A stretch of 64,000 nt of DNA from Leguminivora glycinivorella (Eukaryota > Arthropoda > Insecta > Lepidoptera > Tortricidae). Below the pieces are notes generated by a model. That model saw only the letters and a program-made list of their open reading frames with translations. It was not told the DNA's origin and did no database searches. The first letter of the stretch is position 1. Every line of letters starts with the position of its first letter. Of the stretch, positions 13,501 through 25,500 are shown piece after piece. The position numbers and the translations under genes were made by a program. The DNA is taken from positions 25,463,848 through 25,527,847 of the forward strand of contig NC_062979.1 in the NCBI RefSeq assembly GCF_023078275.1. The letters are read 5' to 3'.

Positions 13501-16500
13501 GTTCCAGACATTTTTGTACTAGTACTTGGATGGAAACTAATGCCTCTCTAGTTCCGAGACCGTTACGGAAGCCAAACTGTGTCGGGCTGATATTACTATC
13601 GATCCTATTGTATATTCTGTCATGTATTATTTTGAGGAGTATCTTTAGAGCATGACTCATCAAGCTGATCAACCTATAGTCACCGCAGTACTTAGCTGTA
13701 ATCTTTTTCGGGAGAGGTAGAAACGATGACATGAGCCAGTCTTTGGGTATTATACCTGTATCGTATATATTATTTAACAATTCAACCAATACCCCAACAT
13801 TATCGTCATCAACTAATTTTAACACTTCAGCGTATACTCCGTCGGGTCCCACAGCTTTTCCATTTTTGAGCATTTTTATCGCTTTCAGAACCTCCGATTT
13901 TAATATGGAAGGACCTTCCAGATTATCATCATTAACATTATCCCGGTTAATATTACTTCTGTTATCACTGAAAAGAGTTTCAATATATTGTTCCCAGATT
14001 GAACCCTGTTCGTTTTTGTCTAGTATTAGTTCATTACGATCATTATAGAGTTTACTTGTAGTGTGCTTCCTATTTGTCTTTGTGAAGTCTTTTATTTTTT
14101 TATGTAAGTTAAGACTGTCATGTTTGGCATCTAGTTTTTCTATTTCTTCACATCTTTCTTCTAGATATTTTTCTCTTTCGTTTCTAATTGCAGATCTTAT
14201 CTTTTTATCTAGTTCGTGATATTTTTGTTCATTTACATGTTTGTACTTTCTCCGTTCCTCCATTAACTGTAGGATATCCTGTGTGATCCACTCATTTTTA
14301 ACTGATGGTTTTCTGGTGTAGCCCAGTTGCGTTTCGGCAGTCTGGAGCATAATTTCTTTAATATTTTGCCATTTGTTTTCTATATCTTTGTCTTCATATA
14401 AGTCTGGCTCGATAGTTTTCATCTTGTTAATTTCATTATTTAAATATCCTTTGGTTCTATCCCTAATAGTTTTTTCCTTTAGTTGACTAATATCGAAATT
14501 AATTTTCCTTAAAGGTGCTTTACGTATTTGCTTTAGCTTCAATTTAATTTTTGCTACAACTGGATTGTGATCTGAACCTATGTCGGCACCAGGATATGTT
14601 TTCACATTAATGATTGAGTTTCTGAATCTGGTCGGTAACATTATATAATCTATCTGATTCCTTACGATTTTTCCTGGGTTGTGTTTTGGAGAAGTCCATG
14701 TATACAGTCGGCGTGGTGGGTGTTGATACCACGTGTTGGTGATGATTAAGTCATTTTCTTTACAAAACTGTATTAACCTCTCGCCCCGTAAGTTTCTCTT
14801 GCCTAGTCCATGTTCACCAACTACTTTCCCCTCTGTACCTTTCCCGACTTTAGCGTTAAAGTCGCCTATTAATATCAATATTTCTTGAGACTTTATTCGT
14901 TTGATTATGTCTTCTAGCTGACGATAGAATTCTTCAATTTCATCATCACTTTTATCAGCAGTAGGTGCATATGCTTGCAGCACATTTATATTGAAAGGGT
15001 GGGAACTTATCTGTAAAAACCGTCTTTAGTCTGCAAATTCTACTTATCTGTAGAATCCTTTCACTTGCTCGTTTTTCAATTCCACACTCGGCGTTAAAAT
15101 ACAAGTTTGCCCCCTTGTATAACAAATAACTATTATTCGTGTTTCGAACTCGACCATCGAGTACAACACGGTTACATGGAATATTTGTGCATTATGTATA
15201 CATGTAACGTAGTAGGTAATTTAATAATCTATCTTCCTGACTAGTACTATTAATGCTCTTAAAACGCGTTCAATTTATTGTTTTATGTTCTGAAATATGT
15301 AACTTCGAAATTGTGCCTAGTTGGAAAGACCGGCATATAAGAGTAGGTAACACACCTTTTTTAGGCTTTATGGGAAACTAGCTATTGCCCACGGCTTCGC
15401 TCGCGTTAGAAAGAGACAAAAAGTAGGCTATGTCACTCACCTATCTCCACTTAAAAAATCACGTCAATTCGTTGCTCCGTTTTGCCGTGAAAGACGGACA
15501 AACAAACAGACACACATGCACACTTTCACATTTATAATATTTGTATGGATAAGTCGAGTGTAAACGGGTACGCTTTTGCCTGAAAAAAGAAGGTTATCAA
15601 CCTCATCTACGGGACATATGACGGTCTTGCCTTATAATTATAAATAGAAAAATGTTGATATGTTGAAAATATATTAAATAAATGTATATTTTCACCAAAT
15701 AAACGTTTTCTATTCTATTCTATAAAATAATCAACGTTATTTGTTTTAATATCTATCACATTACTCACTGTTATTACAGAATATAATAATGATTATGATT
15801 TTGATACTTATTCCAATATGAAATTAAGCGACAACGAGCACTAGACGGTCTTGCCTACTCAGCGCGTGGGGACGGTCAACCCGCCGAGACTTAAAAAAAC
15901 TGATTTTAATCACATAAGTTTACTTTAATTCACCAAAGTATTATAAAAGCTTTGTAAAAAATAATATTTGCTAGCCCATAAAACCATGCGGATTACTCCA
16001 GACTACTTTGATTGTCTAGTTTTATCCACTCAAACTTTATTTCAAATAAAGTATGCCGGTCTTGCCCGCACTGACCTTATGTTTATATGTATACATTACG
16101 CATTGTGGTACTTTGTCAATAGTTCGATGAGCGATCAGACTTTGCCCTAGCTCGCGGCTTACTCACAGGACGAAGAACTTTACCCGCGACACAGAATGTA
16201 TAAAATAGTACAAGTACCCGAGAGCAGCACAAACCCTGCCGCGCTCTATCTCGTTTGCGATAAGTCACCATAAATTTACGCAATTACCTACTATTTACGC
16301 AACGCACAGTGATTTTTGCAATGTGTGTGATATCGCATGTTTCGGCCAATTACTGGGGAATAAATGACCGCCTTCGCCGAGCGTGACGGCGACTGCACGT
16401 CATCACCGACCACCGAGCTCAGCGCCACCTCAGGAGTCAGGAGGCTCAGGCGAGGCGCTCAGCACGGTAAGCTACAAGCCACAAGTGGATAAGCGTATAT

Positions 16501-19500
16501 ATTGCAGCAGCGGCTGATCCATACAAGCCGATCCCCACCGGCTTGCCTAAAATTGATTACTAGTAAAGTTCCTAATGTTAAGGTAGGTTTTTTTTTGCTC
16601 GGTGTTGCCTAGCAGAAATTTTCACCAGCCGCCACTGATATCTTTGTATTATTTATATCGTGAACGGCTTTATTGCTATCAGGTCCTTCTTTATCAGCGC
16701 CTGCACATAACTACACGAGTGGTTCAAGACGAAAATAATTAGGTACGCACGTAACAGTACTTCGCCAAATAGAAAACAAATGTATGAGAGTCAACTTGAA
16801 AGTCACCGACGATATTCGTTTCAATATAGAATCCAAAAAACTTACTGTCCTTGTACTCCTTGATTTCAGTAGCGCCTTCAACACGGTAGACTTCGACATC
16901 CTTTTAGGTATATTGAGGAGCCTTAACATTTCCGAAACTTCTTTAGCCTGGTTTCGTAATTATCTTTATGGCAGACGCCAGCGTGTGAGAGTGGATGACA
17001 ATATGTCCAACTGGTGCGAGCTTTCCGCCGGTGTTCCGCAAGGTGGGATCCTTTCACCACTCTTATTTTCAATTTTTATTAATGGTATCACCACCGCGCT
17101 TACGTCTTCGTATCATCTTTATGCAGACGACCTACAGATCTATGCAGCGGCCTGTATAGACGATATTTCCTCATTGATTGCTCAGGTTAATTGTGACTTA
17201 GAGTCGATACGGGATTGGGCGAGTAAATTTGGCCTTAAGATTAATGCTCAGAAGTCACAGGCAATTGTCATTGGTAGCCCTTACTATGTGGGCAGGCTCT
17301 CAGACATGGTGATACCTGACATTTTGTTTGATGGGACTACTATCCCCCTTTCCTCTACTGTCCGAAATTTGGGTATCACCATGGATCAGACGCTTTCTTG
17401 GGCTCCTCACGTTACTCAAGTGAGTAAAAATATCTTTGGCTCCCTCCACTCTCTACGGCGACTGCAGAATTTCCTTCCTTTTTATACTAAGGTTACTCTT
17501 GCTCGTTCTCTTTTGCTTCCTCTTATTGACTATGGTGACGTTGCGTTTGTAGATCTTACCGAGGAATTGCTGGACAAACTGGAACGGTTGCAGAATGTCT
17601 GTATCAGGTATATATTTGGCCTCCGCAAATACGATCACATCTCTGAGTTTCGTTCCCGGCTTGGGTGGTTACCGATCCGCCGACGTAGAGATGTGCGTGT
17701 CCTGTCGTTGCTGTACAACGTACTCTATAACCCCTGTTCGCCAACTTACCTATCTGAGAGATTTAACTATCTGGCTGAAGGCAGTGAACACCGCTTACGT
17801 TCAAGCACTAATCTTACGCTTGCCATTCCGACAAATAATACACGTACGTATGCAAAGTCTTTCACGGTGCGCGCGGTGAAATTGTGGAATGAACTGCCCC
17901 GGTCTCTCAAACAGTCTCAGTCTGTGGCATCACTCAAGACTAATTTGAAGAAGCTTTGGCTTTCCAACCAAGCGTGATCTGGTTATGTGTATTCCTTCTG
18001 AACCTACTCCTATTTGAGAAGTACATATTTCTTGCGATATTCATATTTATGTATATATATATTTATATATCGTATTTTATTTGTGTATTCGTGTATGTAG
18101 TTTATTTCATAATATTATTTAGTATTTATGTAGTTTATTTACTTGTGGACATTATTTTGGTTTATTTCTGACCTTTATTGTACTTCTGTAAGTTTGTCTA
18201 TCTTGCCTACTTTAATGTTCCTCTCATCTAATCTAAGGTTAGCTGGAAGAGATCCCAATTATAGGAGATAAGTTCGCCTTTGTACCTCTGTTCCTGTAAA
18301 CTGTATATGAATCTGTTGTACACAACTAAAGTGATTACTACTACTAGATAGAAAAGATATTTTAATTTAAGACGGAAAACTCTCTCAAACATCAAGATTT
18401 ATTAAGTTCTTGGCTTTGTGTCACAAATTCTTGATTTAATGTCTACAAGCTCCATTTGAGAATCAACAAGTTCAAATCAAAAAATATCAAGGTTTTTATT
18501 CAAGATTTAGAACAATCTTGGCTTTCAATTCTTGGTTTGATGCTTATAGATTTCATTCATAATTCGAGCAGGTTTTAAATAAAAAATCAACACGGACTTA
18601 GGTCAAGATTTATTACATTCTTGGCTTCATATCACAAATTCTTGATTTAATGCCTACAAGTTCCATTTGAGAATCAACACGTTTAGATCGAAAAATAATA
18701 AAGTTTTGCTTCAAGATTTAGTTCGCGCGCCGAGCGGCGACACCGGTTTAGTTACCAAAAAACCCGCTAGATGGCGCTGACCCCAGCCCATAGAATTCGT
18801 ACATCGCGGTGTTAAGATTTTTCCCGATTTGGTTAGGCTCGCCGGTTGGAACTTGATATGTATCGAATCATAGGAATACAAATTCCGACATAATAGCCCC
18901 CTGCTTCCCTCTGGGAACTACGCGCTATTATTGAGGACTATCCTAAACGTGCTTCCGCTCCAGTTCTCTCTCTCTCTCTCTCTCTAACTGGCTGGGGAAC
19001 TCGAAATTATATATTTTAAATGAAATAAGATAAATTACATCCAAGAAGTAAGTATATTTGGTTTAAGATACTTACTGTTTCACCCCAAGAAACATTAAAT
19101 GAAATGATGAAATGAAATGAAATGATATCTTTTATTTCAGACAGATGTCCATATTTAGGTACACAAAATGTTAGTAAAACAATAACACAATAAAAATAAA
19201 ATTAAAGAACAATAAAATAAAACATCTTACGCTAGAGTTAGTAGAACACATAATGCTCGTTAGATCTCACATGCATTGACATCCAATGAGTAATAAGAGG
19301 GCCATCAACCCTTTCTGCAATCACCCTCAGGAGAGTGTTGGTGCTGTCCCTGACGCGCTGCCACAATGACGCCACCCTCTTACGCAACACTGCGTGGAAG
19401 CCATCCGTGCTCCACTCGGCGAACATTCCCGACGCGCTGCAGCGCCAGGGCAGCCCCAACAATCCCCTGAAGGCATTGTTATATTGAACACGCAGAGCAC

Positions 19501-22500
19501 TAAAAGTTCTTTTGGTATAGTTGCTCCACAGGTTGCACGTGTACAGGTTTTGACAGTAAGTTTTAAACAGTGTTAACTTCACCTCTCGGGAACAGCGCGC
19601 AAACCTGCGTGACAACATATTACCTCTAACTGATAGTGCTCTGCGTTCTCTTTCTATGTCCTCATCATCTCTGAGAGTATCAGTGATCCAATGGCCCAAA
19701 TATTTGAATTTTGTCACAGCCTGAAGAGGAGATCCGTCTAGACTAATATATGGTATAGGATACGTTTTAGTACCAGACTTAAAGACTAAGATCTCACTCT
19801 TTTTGACATTATATTTGAGCCCATGGGCCACAGCATACTTCTCACAAATAGCCAGCATTATTTTTAATGCATTTATTGAGGGGCTCAGCAGCACCATATC
19901 GTCGGCATAGCTGATGTTGTTGACAAAACAGCCGTCCACCGAACAACCCACGCCAGCACTGCTGAGCTCCTCAATCAACCCATTTACATATATATTAAAA
20001 AGTGTGGGTGACGTTAATCCCCCTGTCGGACTCCACACTCCATTTTATAGGGGTCTGAGTACTGTCCAGCCCATCTAACGCTATTTGTTTGATGATCGTA
20101 CCAATACTCAAACATGTTAGTTAACTCAACTGGTAAACTAGTCTCGTTGCGTAACTTATGCCACAATAACTTGTAAGACACAAGGTCAAATGCCTTCGAC
20201 AAGTCCAAAAAACAAGCAAAAACTGGCGTATTTCTCTTTGTGTAATATTGAACAGTATGCTTAAGACACAGGACAGCCGATTCAGTTGACAATCCGGGTC
20301 GAAATCCGAACTGGGCGTCATGCAAGTTGATATGCTTATTCAGATGCGTGTTAAGCACACTGTCCAATACTTTAGCCATTATAGTTGCCAAAGAGATTGG
20401 TCTGTAGTTGGACCTGTCGGAGGCATCACCAGTCTTATTTTTTACAATCGGCACCACTATGGTTTTCATTAGGTCTTCAGGCAGGTAGTTATGACGAATA
20501 CATAATGTGTATAACATTGCAAGGACCCTCGGAAGATGAGCGCCCGCATGTTGCAGATGCTCAATGCTGAGACCATCGTGTCCGGGTGATTTACCTCTCG
20601 TCATCTGGCGTACGACCTTCGCTATTTCCTCGGATGTGACTTTAATCGAGGCATTATTCACACAAGTCCCATCACCAAGCACCGGCGGACGCTCATCCAC
20701 CTTCAAAGGTTCCACCTTGAAATGATCCTTAAAGAGGTTTGCAATGTCAATTGGCTCACTGACATTATCAACACTTACCGGAAGGCTCACTTTAGGGTTC
20801 AGCCTATTTGTCGATTTCCAGAATTGTACAAAGTTCTTAGAATGATGATGAGAGGCAATATTATCCATTATAATCTGGTCTTTCTCATTTTGACAGAACT
20901 TAAGTTTGGCTTTGAAACGTTTCCTAGTGCAGCACATCTCCTCATACAATTGGCCTGATCTTGGTTTACCAGACATGCACCATTCCTGAAAACATATCCT
21001 CGCCCTTTGGTGAGCCTCCCTGACGTGTTTATTCCAGCCTGCAACATGACCTGCTCGGTGGTGCTTTTTATGATAACTAGCAATTGACGCCTCTTTAAGT
21101 ATCACTGTAATAGACTCATACATGTTATCTATGATTACCTTATGCTCAGAGTTAAAACAAACATTATCACAACATTGTTCTAGTTCTCCAGGAAAATCAA
21201 CATCTTTTAATTTACTATTACACATATTTCGATAAGCGTTTATCTGGGACAGCTCCCTTTCACCCCATATTATACCCCTACAAATATCACTTCCCATGTC
21301 TGTGGTTTGAATATTATTTTTCGCTATATTTTTATTTAAATAACATACTATTTCCAAAGGGAAGTGGTCGGACCAAAACACGTCGTAGTGTATATTGACT
21401 TCAGCAACTGTTAATCTAGCCGCTTCTGTAGTTACACAGTGGTCAAGCCACCGGGCACAACCGTGGCTATCGCTGACATAAGTATAAGAGTCCGCTGGTA
21501 AGAGTTCAGAGTCCACTATGCATAGTTGTTGTTCACTACAAAAATTAACCAGTTCACTGTAGAAAGGCATGCCTGGGTGTGCATTAAAATCGCCTAACAT
21601 GTATATGAGATCCACTTGTTCACTGTCAATAATCGCATAAATTTCTCCTAAACATTCCGTAAATTCAACTAGGTTATCACGCTCGTCAGTCGGCATGTAA
21701 ACTGAAAAAACTATCATAGACCTGTCACTCATTGTCACTCTAATCGCCGTTAGCCTTACACTTTTACACTGAATTACGGAAACACACGGAAACCTGTTTT
21801 TACGCCACATGATTGCAACACCCCCATGAGGGCGGCCGCGTAACACTCCCGCCGCCAAATCAACAGCCGTCGTGCCGCAGTACCCGAACCCGGCGTCAGC
21901 AGTTCCAAGTAGCGGTATATCGTGTTGTAGTAGCCACAGTGTTGCCAGATCTACTGATTTAGCAGTAGATCTACCTGATTTTGAAAAAATCTACTGATCT
22001 ACTGCTTTTTTAGTAATTTTTCAAGAAATCTACCTGCTTTTTCCCAAATCGATATTTTTTAGTATAAACAATTGGATTGGCTTAAAATTTTTACTATAGA
22101 CGGTCCAACAACTTTGTCAAGGCGATAAATTAAAATTTTCTATGGGATTTCAATTTTTAAAGTTGCTGCTTTTTTTCTAGTGAAAGAAATCGCTTGACAG
22201 ACTTTATATCTGTGATTGTTCGTAGTGTAGTGGCAGCACAAACTACTAAGAAGATACTACGTGGTAGCTTGCTATTAGCAATAGCGATTTAGGCGGGTGC
22301 AAGAAGTTTGATGTTTGTATTCTAACTGGTTTTATGTGTGTTCATATAAAATAATAGTACATTACGTCAGATGCCGGGAAAGAAGGGCTTACATGCTGTG
22401 TAGGTATATCCAGCTGAGTAGGATAGCGATACGAAGCCTGTAAAGCCATTTTCACGGCGAGGCATGTATAGTGCTTTTCTCAAATTTGCAATGAAATAAA

Positions 22501-25500
22501 AAAAAAATCTCTTGATAGTTTTGATTACTAAATGTCATGGTGTAGTGTCAGAATTTGACGTTTAGAAACAAATGAAGGGTGCATTACAGGCTTTGAAGTG
22601 TGAACTGTACTATGAAATTCCTTTACATATCATCTTCACTCAGCTCACCGAATACGTAGTAGTTCCCAAAAACATTTCATTCCGAGTTTGAGAAAAAGTT
22701 CTTATTTGTGCAACTGCCCCATCGATACTGAATAGGAATGGAATCAATTGAATTCATCCTACACCTTATAAAACAAAGTCCCCCTTCGCGTCTCGTCTGT
22801 CTATGTGTCATTCGCGATAAACTCAAAAAACTACTGAATGAATTTTCATGCGGTTTTCACCTATGTGAATTAGTGATTCTTGGGGAAGGTTTAGGCATAT
22901 AATTTGTTGAGACTTTGTTTGAAATATGATGACGAATATGAAAAAAAAATGACGATATTTGGTAAACAAGTCGGACAAAATCCCACTGGCTGAGAGCCTT
23001 AATCGAAAACGCTGCCCAAACCGTTTGAGCCGTATCAAAGAGCTGCTGAAAATAATAGGCAAGTCACCGTTTTCAACCGGTATTTTAGTGAAAGTGAGAT
23101 TCAAAAATCGGCCTCCTGTAGGTACCCAATCTTCTTAGTAGTTTGTGGCGAAATAGTGTAAGGTGCATTAGGGTAATTTCGAATGACAGGAATGCTCTGG
23201 TAATTCAGAAAGGGGAATCTTGATATGATGGAAATAATGGTAATTTATGTGCGACTTTCGAAATTAGACGACTTTCGGAATTAAATTACCCTAATGCACC
23301 TTATCTCTCAAGTTTTAATCTTCGTAAAAATTGTATGGGATAAGTAAGTTTTTCTTGACTGCGGCTTTTCGAGTCGGTTTTTGTTCCATACAAACATTTG
23401 ATCATGGATAAGAAAGAAAAAAATTGTCAAAAATGACCTTTGTACCTGTTTTTTCCAAAACCTAATAAACGCCAATCTTCATGAATTTGAAATCGCGAGA
23501 AGTGTTTTAAGAGTTCTAGGACCGTTTTTGTGTAACAGCATAATTTTTCTTTCATTCTTCTGCACTTGGTATCAATATTTGTAATCTACTGCTTTTTCTC
23601 CCGATCTACTGGTTTTTTATTCATTTTTCTACTGTATACTTCAGATTCCGTCTGGCAACACTGAGTAGCCATGTCTCAGAAAGTGCGATTATATCAGCTG
23701 ATTTACACAGAGATCTCACACACTCGATAGATCTTGAGAAACCTTTACAATTAAAGGATATGAACTTACTTGTACGATTATCCATTATGTTGACTTACAG
23801 CTTTGTCCTCACTTTTCTTAGATGAAAAGTCCACAAAACGCCTAAAAAGTATACCTTCCGGCCAGAAGTCTTCCTTTAGAAAAATGTTCAACTTACTTTT
23901 AGGTACTAGAACTTTGTATGCGTCATAGCCCCGGTCAATTTTCAAATTAATTTTTTTCAAGGACACATTTATTTGCGTCTTATTGTGAACATGAGTAGTT
24001 ATATCATTTTCAGTTGTGGACTTACTGACATTATAAATAAATAGTGGTATTCTCATGTCGGCAGCCTTAAAATTACCACTAAACTCGGTAGCGGCTGTTC
24101 CCATTTTCCCCACTATTCTGTTTCTGAATCTATATCTCTGGGCGTCCTTCCACTCCTCGTCCGGGTTTTCAGTTCTCCATTGTCCAGGCTCCTTTAATTT
24201 ACTCGCATAAGATGTCATATTAACATTATCAATCGTGCACATTCGCGGATCTGAATGCGCAGTCTCCGACTCCGTAGGTATAGGTAACATCGTTGATTCT
24301 GCAAGCGCAGTCGCCGTATGGCTCGTAGGCAGTACTTGAGGGCACATTCGCGTTCCTGTATGCGCAGTCTCTAAGTCCGCACACATGGGTGGTTCTGCAT
24401 GCGCTATCGCTGAACCCGTTTGTAATACTTGTGTGCACATTCGCGGTTCTGATTGCGCGGCGCCCATGCCGGCCGCGGCATTGTCTGCATTCTGTAACAT
24501 AGTGGTTTTCACGCGCGCATTGCTATTATGGGACATAGGTGGTTTTACTCGCACATCGGCCTCAGTATTAGTCATCATGGCTTCCGCAGTTGACACGAGC
24601 GTTAACATACGCGGTATTGAATGCCCATCCGAGTTGTTTACGCCGATTTGTCCGTTACATTTACTTAAATTTAAAGAAGTGTTTTGTTTACATATTTCTA
24701 CCGACGACTCGTAAGGGTGTAGAGGGCTCTGTATCGATGAGTTATTATTGTTAGGACTAGATTCTGATGGGAAATGTTCCATACCCATAGGCCCACTGTC
24801 GTAGTTACAGTTATTTCGTAGGTAGTTTCCTCTACGTATGTTTACATTGCGGTAGTCATCTTGAGAAGTTATTGACGAAAGTTTTAGACGGTCTACTTCT
24901 TTCTTTAATGCCTCAAAGGTTTCTAAGGTGACGTATTGCCCTTCGATTGACTTAAATTGTTCCTTTAATACCAGTATATCTTTGAGGAGACGAGTCGGAT
25001 CCAAGTGATCGAATGTTAAAGGGGGCAATTTCTGTAGATTAAATCTAACTTCAAACATGTAAATCTTCATCTAATACCGTCAGAACTTTTAAAATGAAAA
25101 ATGTATATATTTGGTGTAAGTAACTAATTGTTTCACCCCAAGAAACATTAACTTTTACTTTAATTATGCATAACTCTTAACCGAAAACCGTCATAACTCT
25201 TAATACAACAATTTTATTACTTAGAACCAAGAAAAATTATACTTGTTTTTAAGAACTTGCTGATTTGCTTCTGAGTAATAATTATCACTGAACAAAACGT
25301 TTACGCTCTTGGAATAAATGATTAAGTTTTTAAAAAAAGATTGTTTTGCTAATCATGTTAAGATATAAAATGGTTAGTGCAAGTAATAAACATCGAGACA
25401 TTTTATGTTTTATATCAAGTAATTAAAATCTTCCTGATATGGGAAACTGGATATCTCTTGGTTCAAATAGGTTTCTTTGGTTGAAGAGATATTTTCTATC

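Larger units (their letters stand above)
19238..23785 (-). pseudogene. LINE ORF2 (endonuclease-RT), interrupted by hAT and one frameshift
   Basis: The ATG at 23785-23783 opens MDNRTSKFISFNCKGF; coding reaches SETWLL and is cut by the hAT element. It resumes at 21928 in the same frame with GFGYCG, VLRGRPHGGVAIMWR, GDFNAHPG, SDHFPLEI, then RT blocks GKSPGHDGLSIEHL, NYRPISL, FLDLSKAFDLV and GVRQG. One G appears missing in the G run at about 20025, after which the next frame gives GGLTSPTLFNIYVN and YADDMVLLSPS to the stop at 19238. Organisation and length match the copy at 7028-9833. Apart from these two lesions the frame is clean. Confidence 0.83.
19082..25130 (-). mobile_element. CR1-like LINE, copy 2, with ORF1 and ORF2
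   Basis: A two-ORF non-LTR retrotransposon on the minus strand. The 3' end carries an ATGAA-type tail (19098-19125) and the tttatttcaga word shared with the LINE at 6.9-9.85 kb. Both edges share the words gtttcaccccaagaaac and attaa (19077 and 25130), either a target duplication or the surrounding satellite. The ORF2 N-terminus is interrupted by the hAT element at 21937-23663. Confidence 0.82.
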
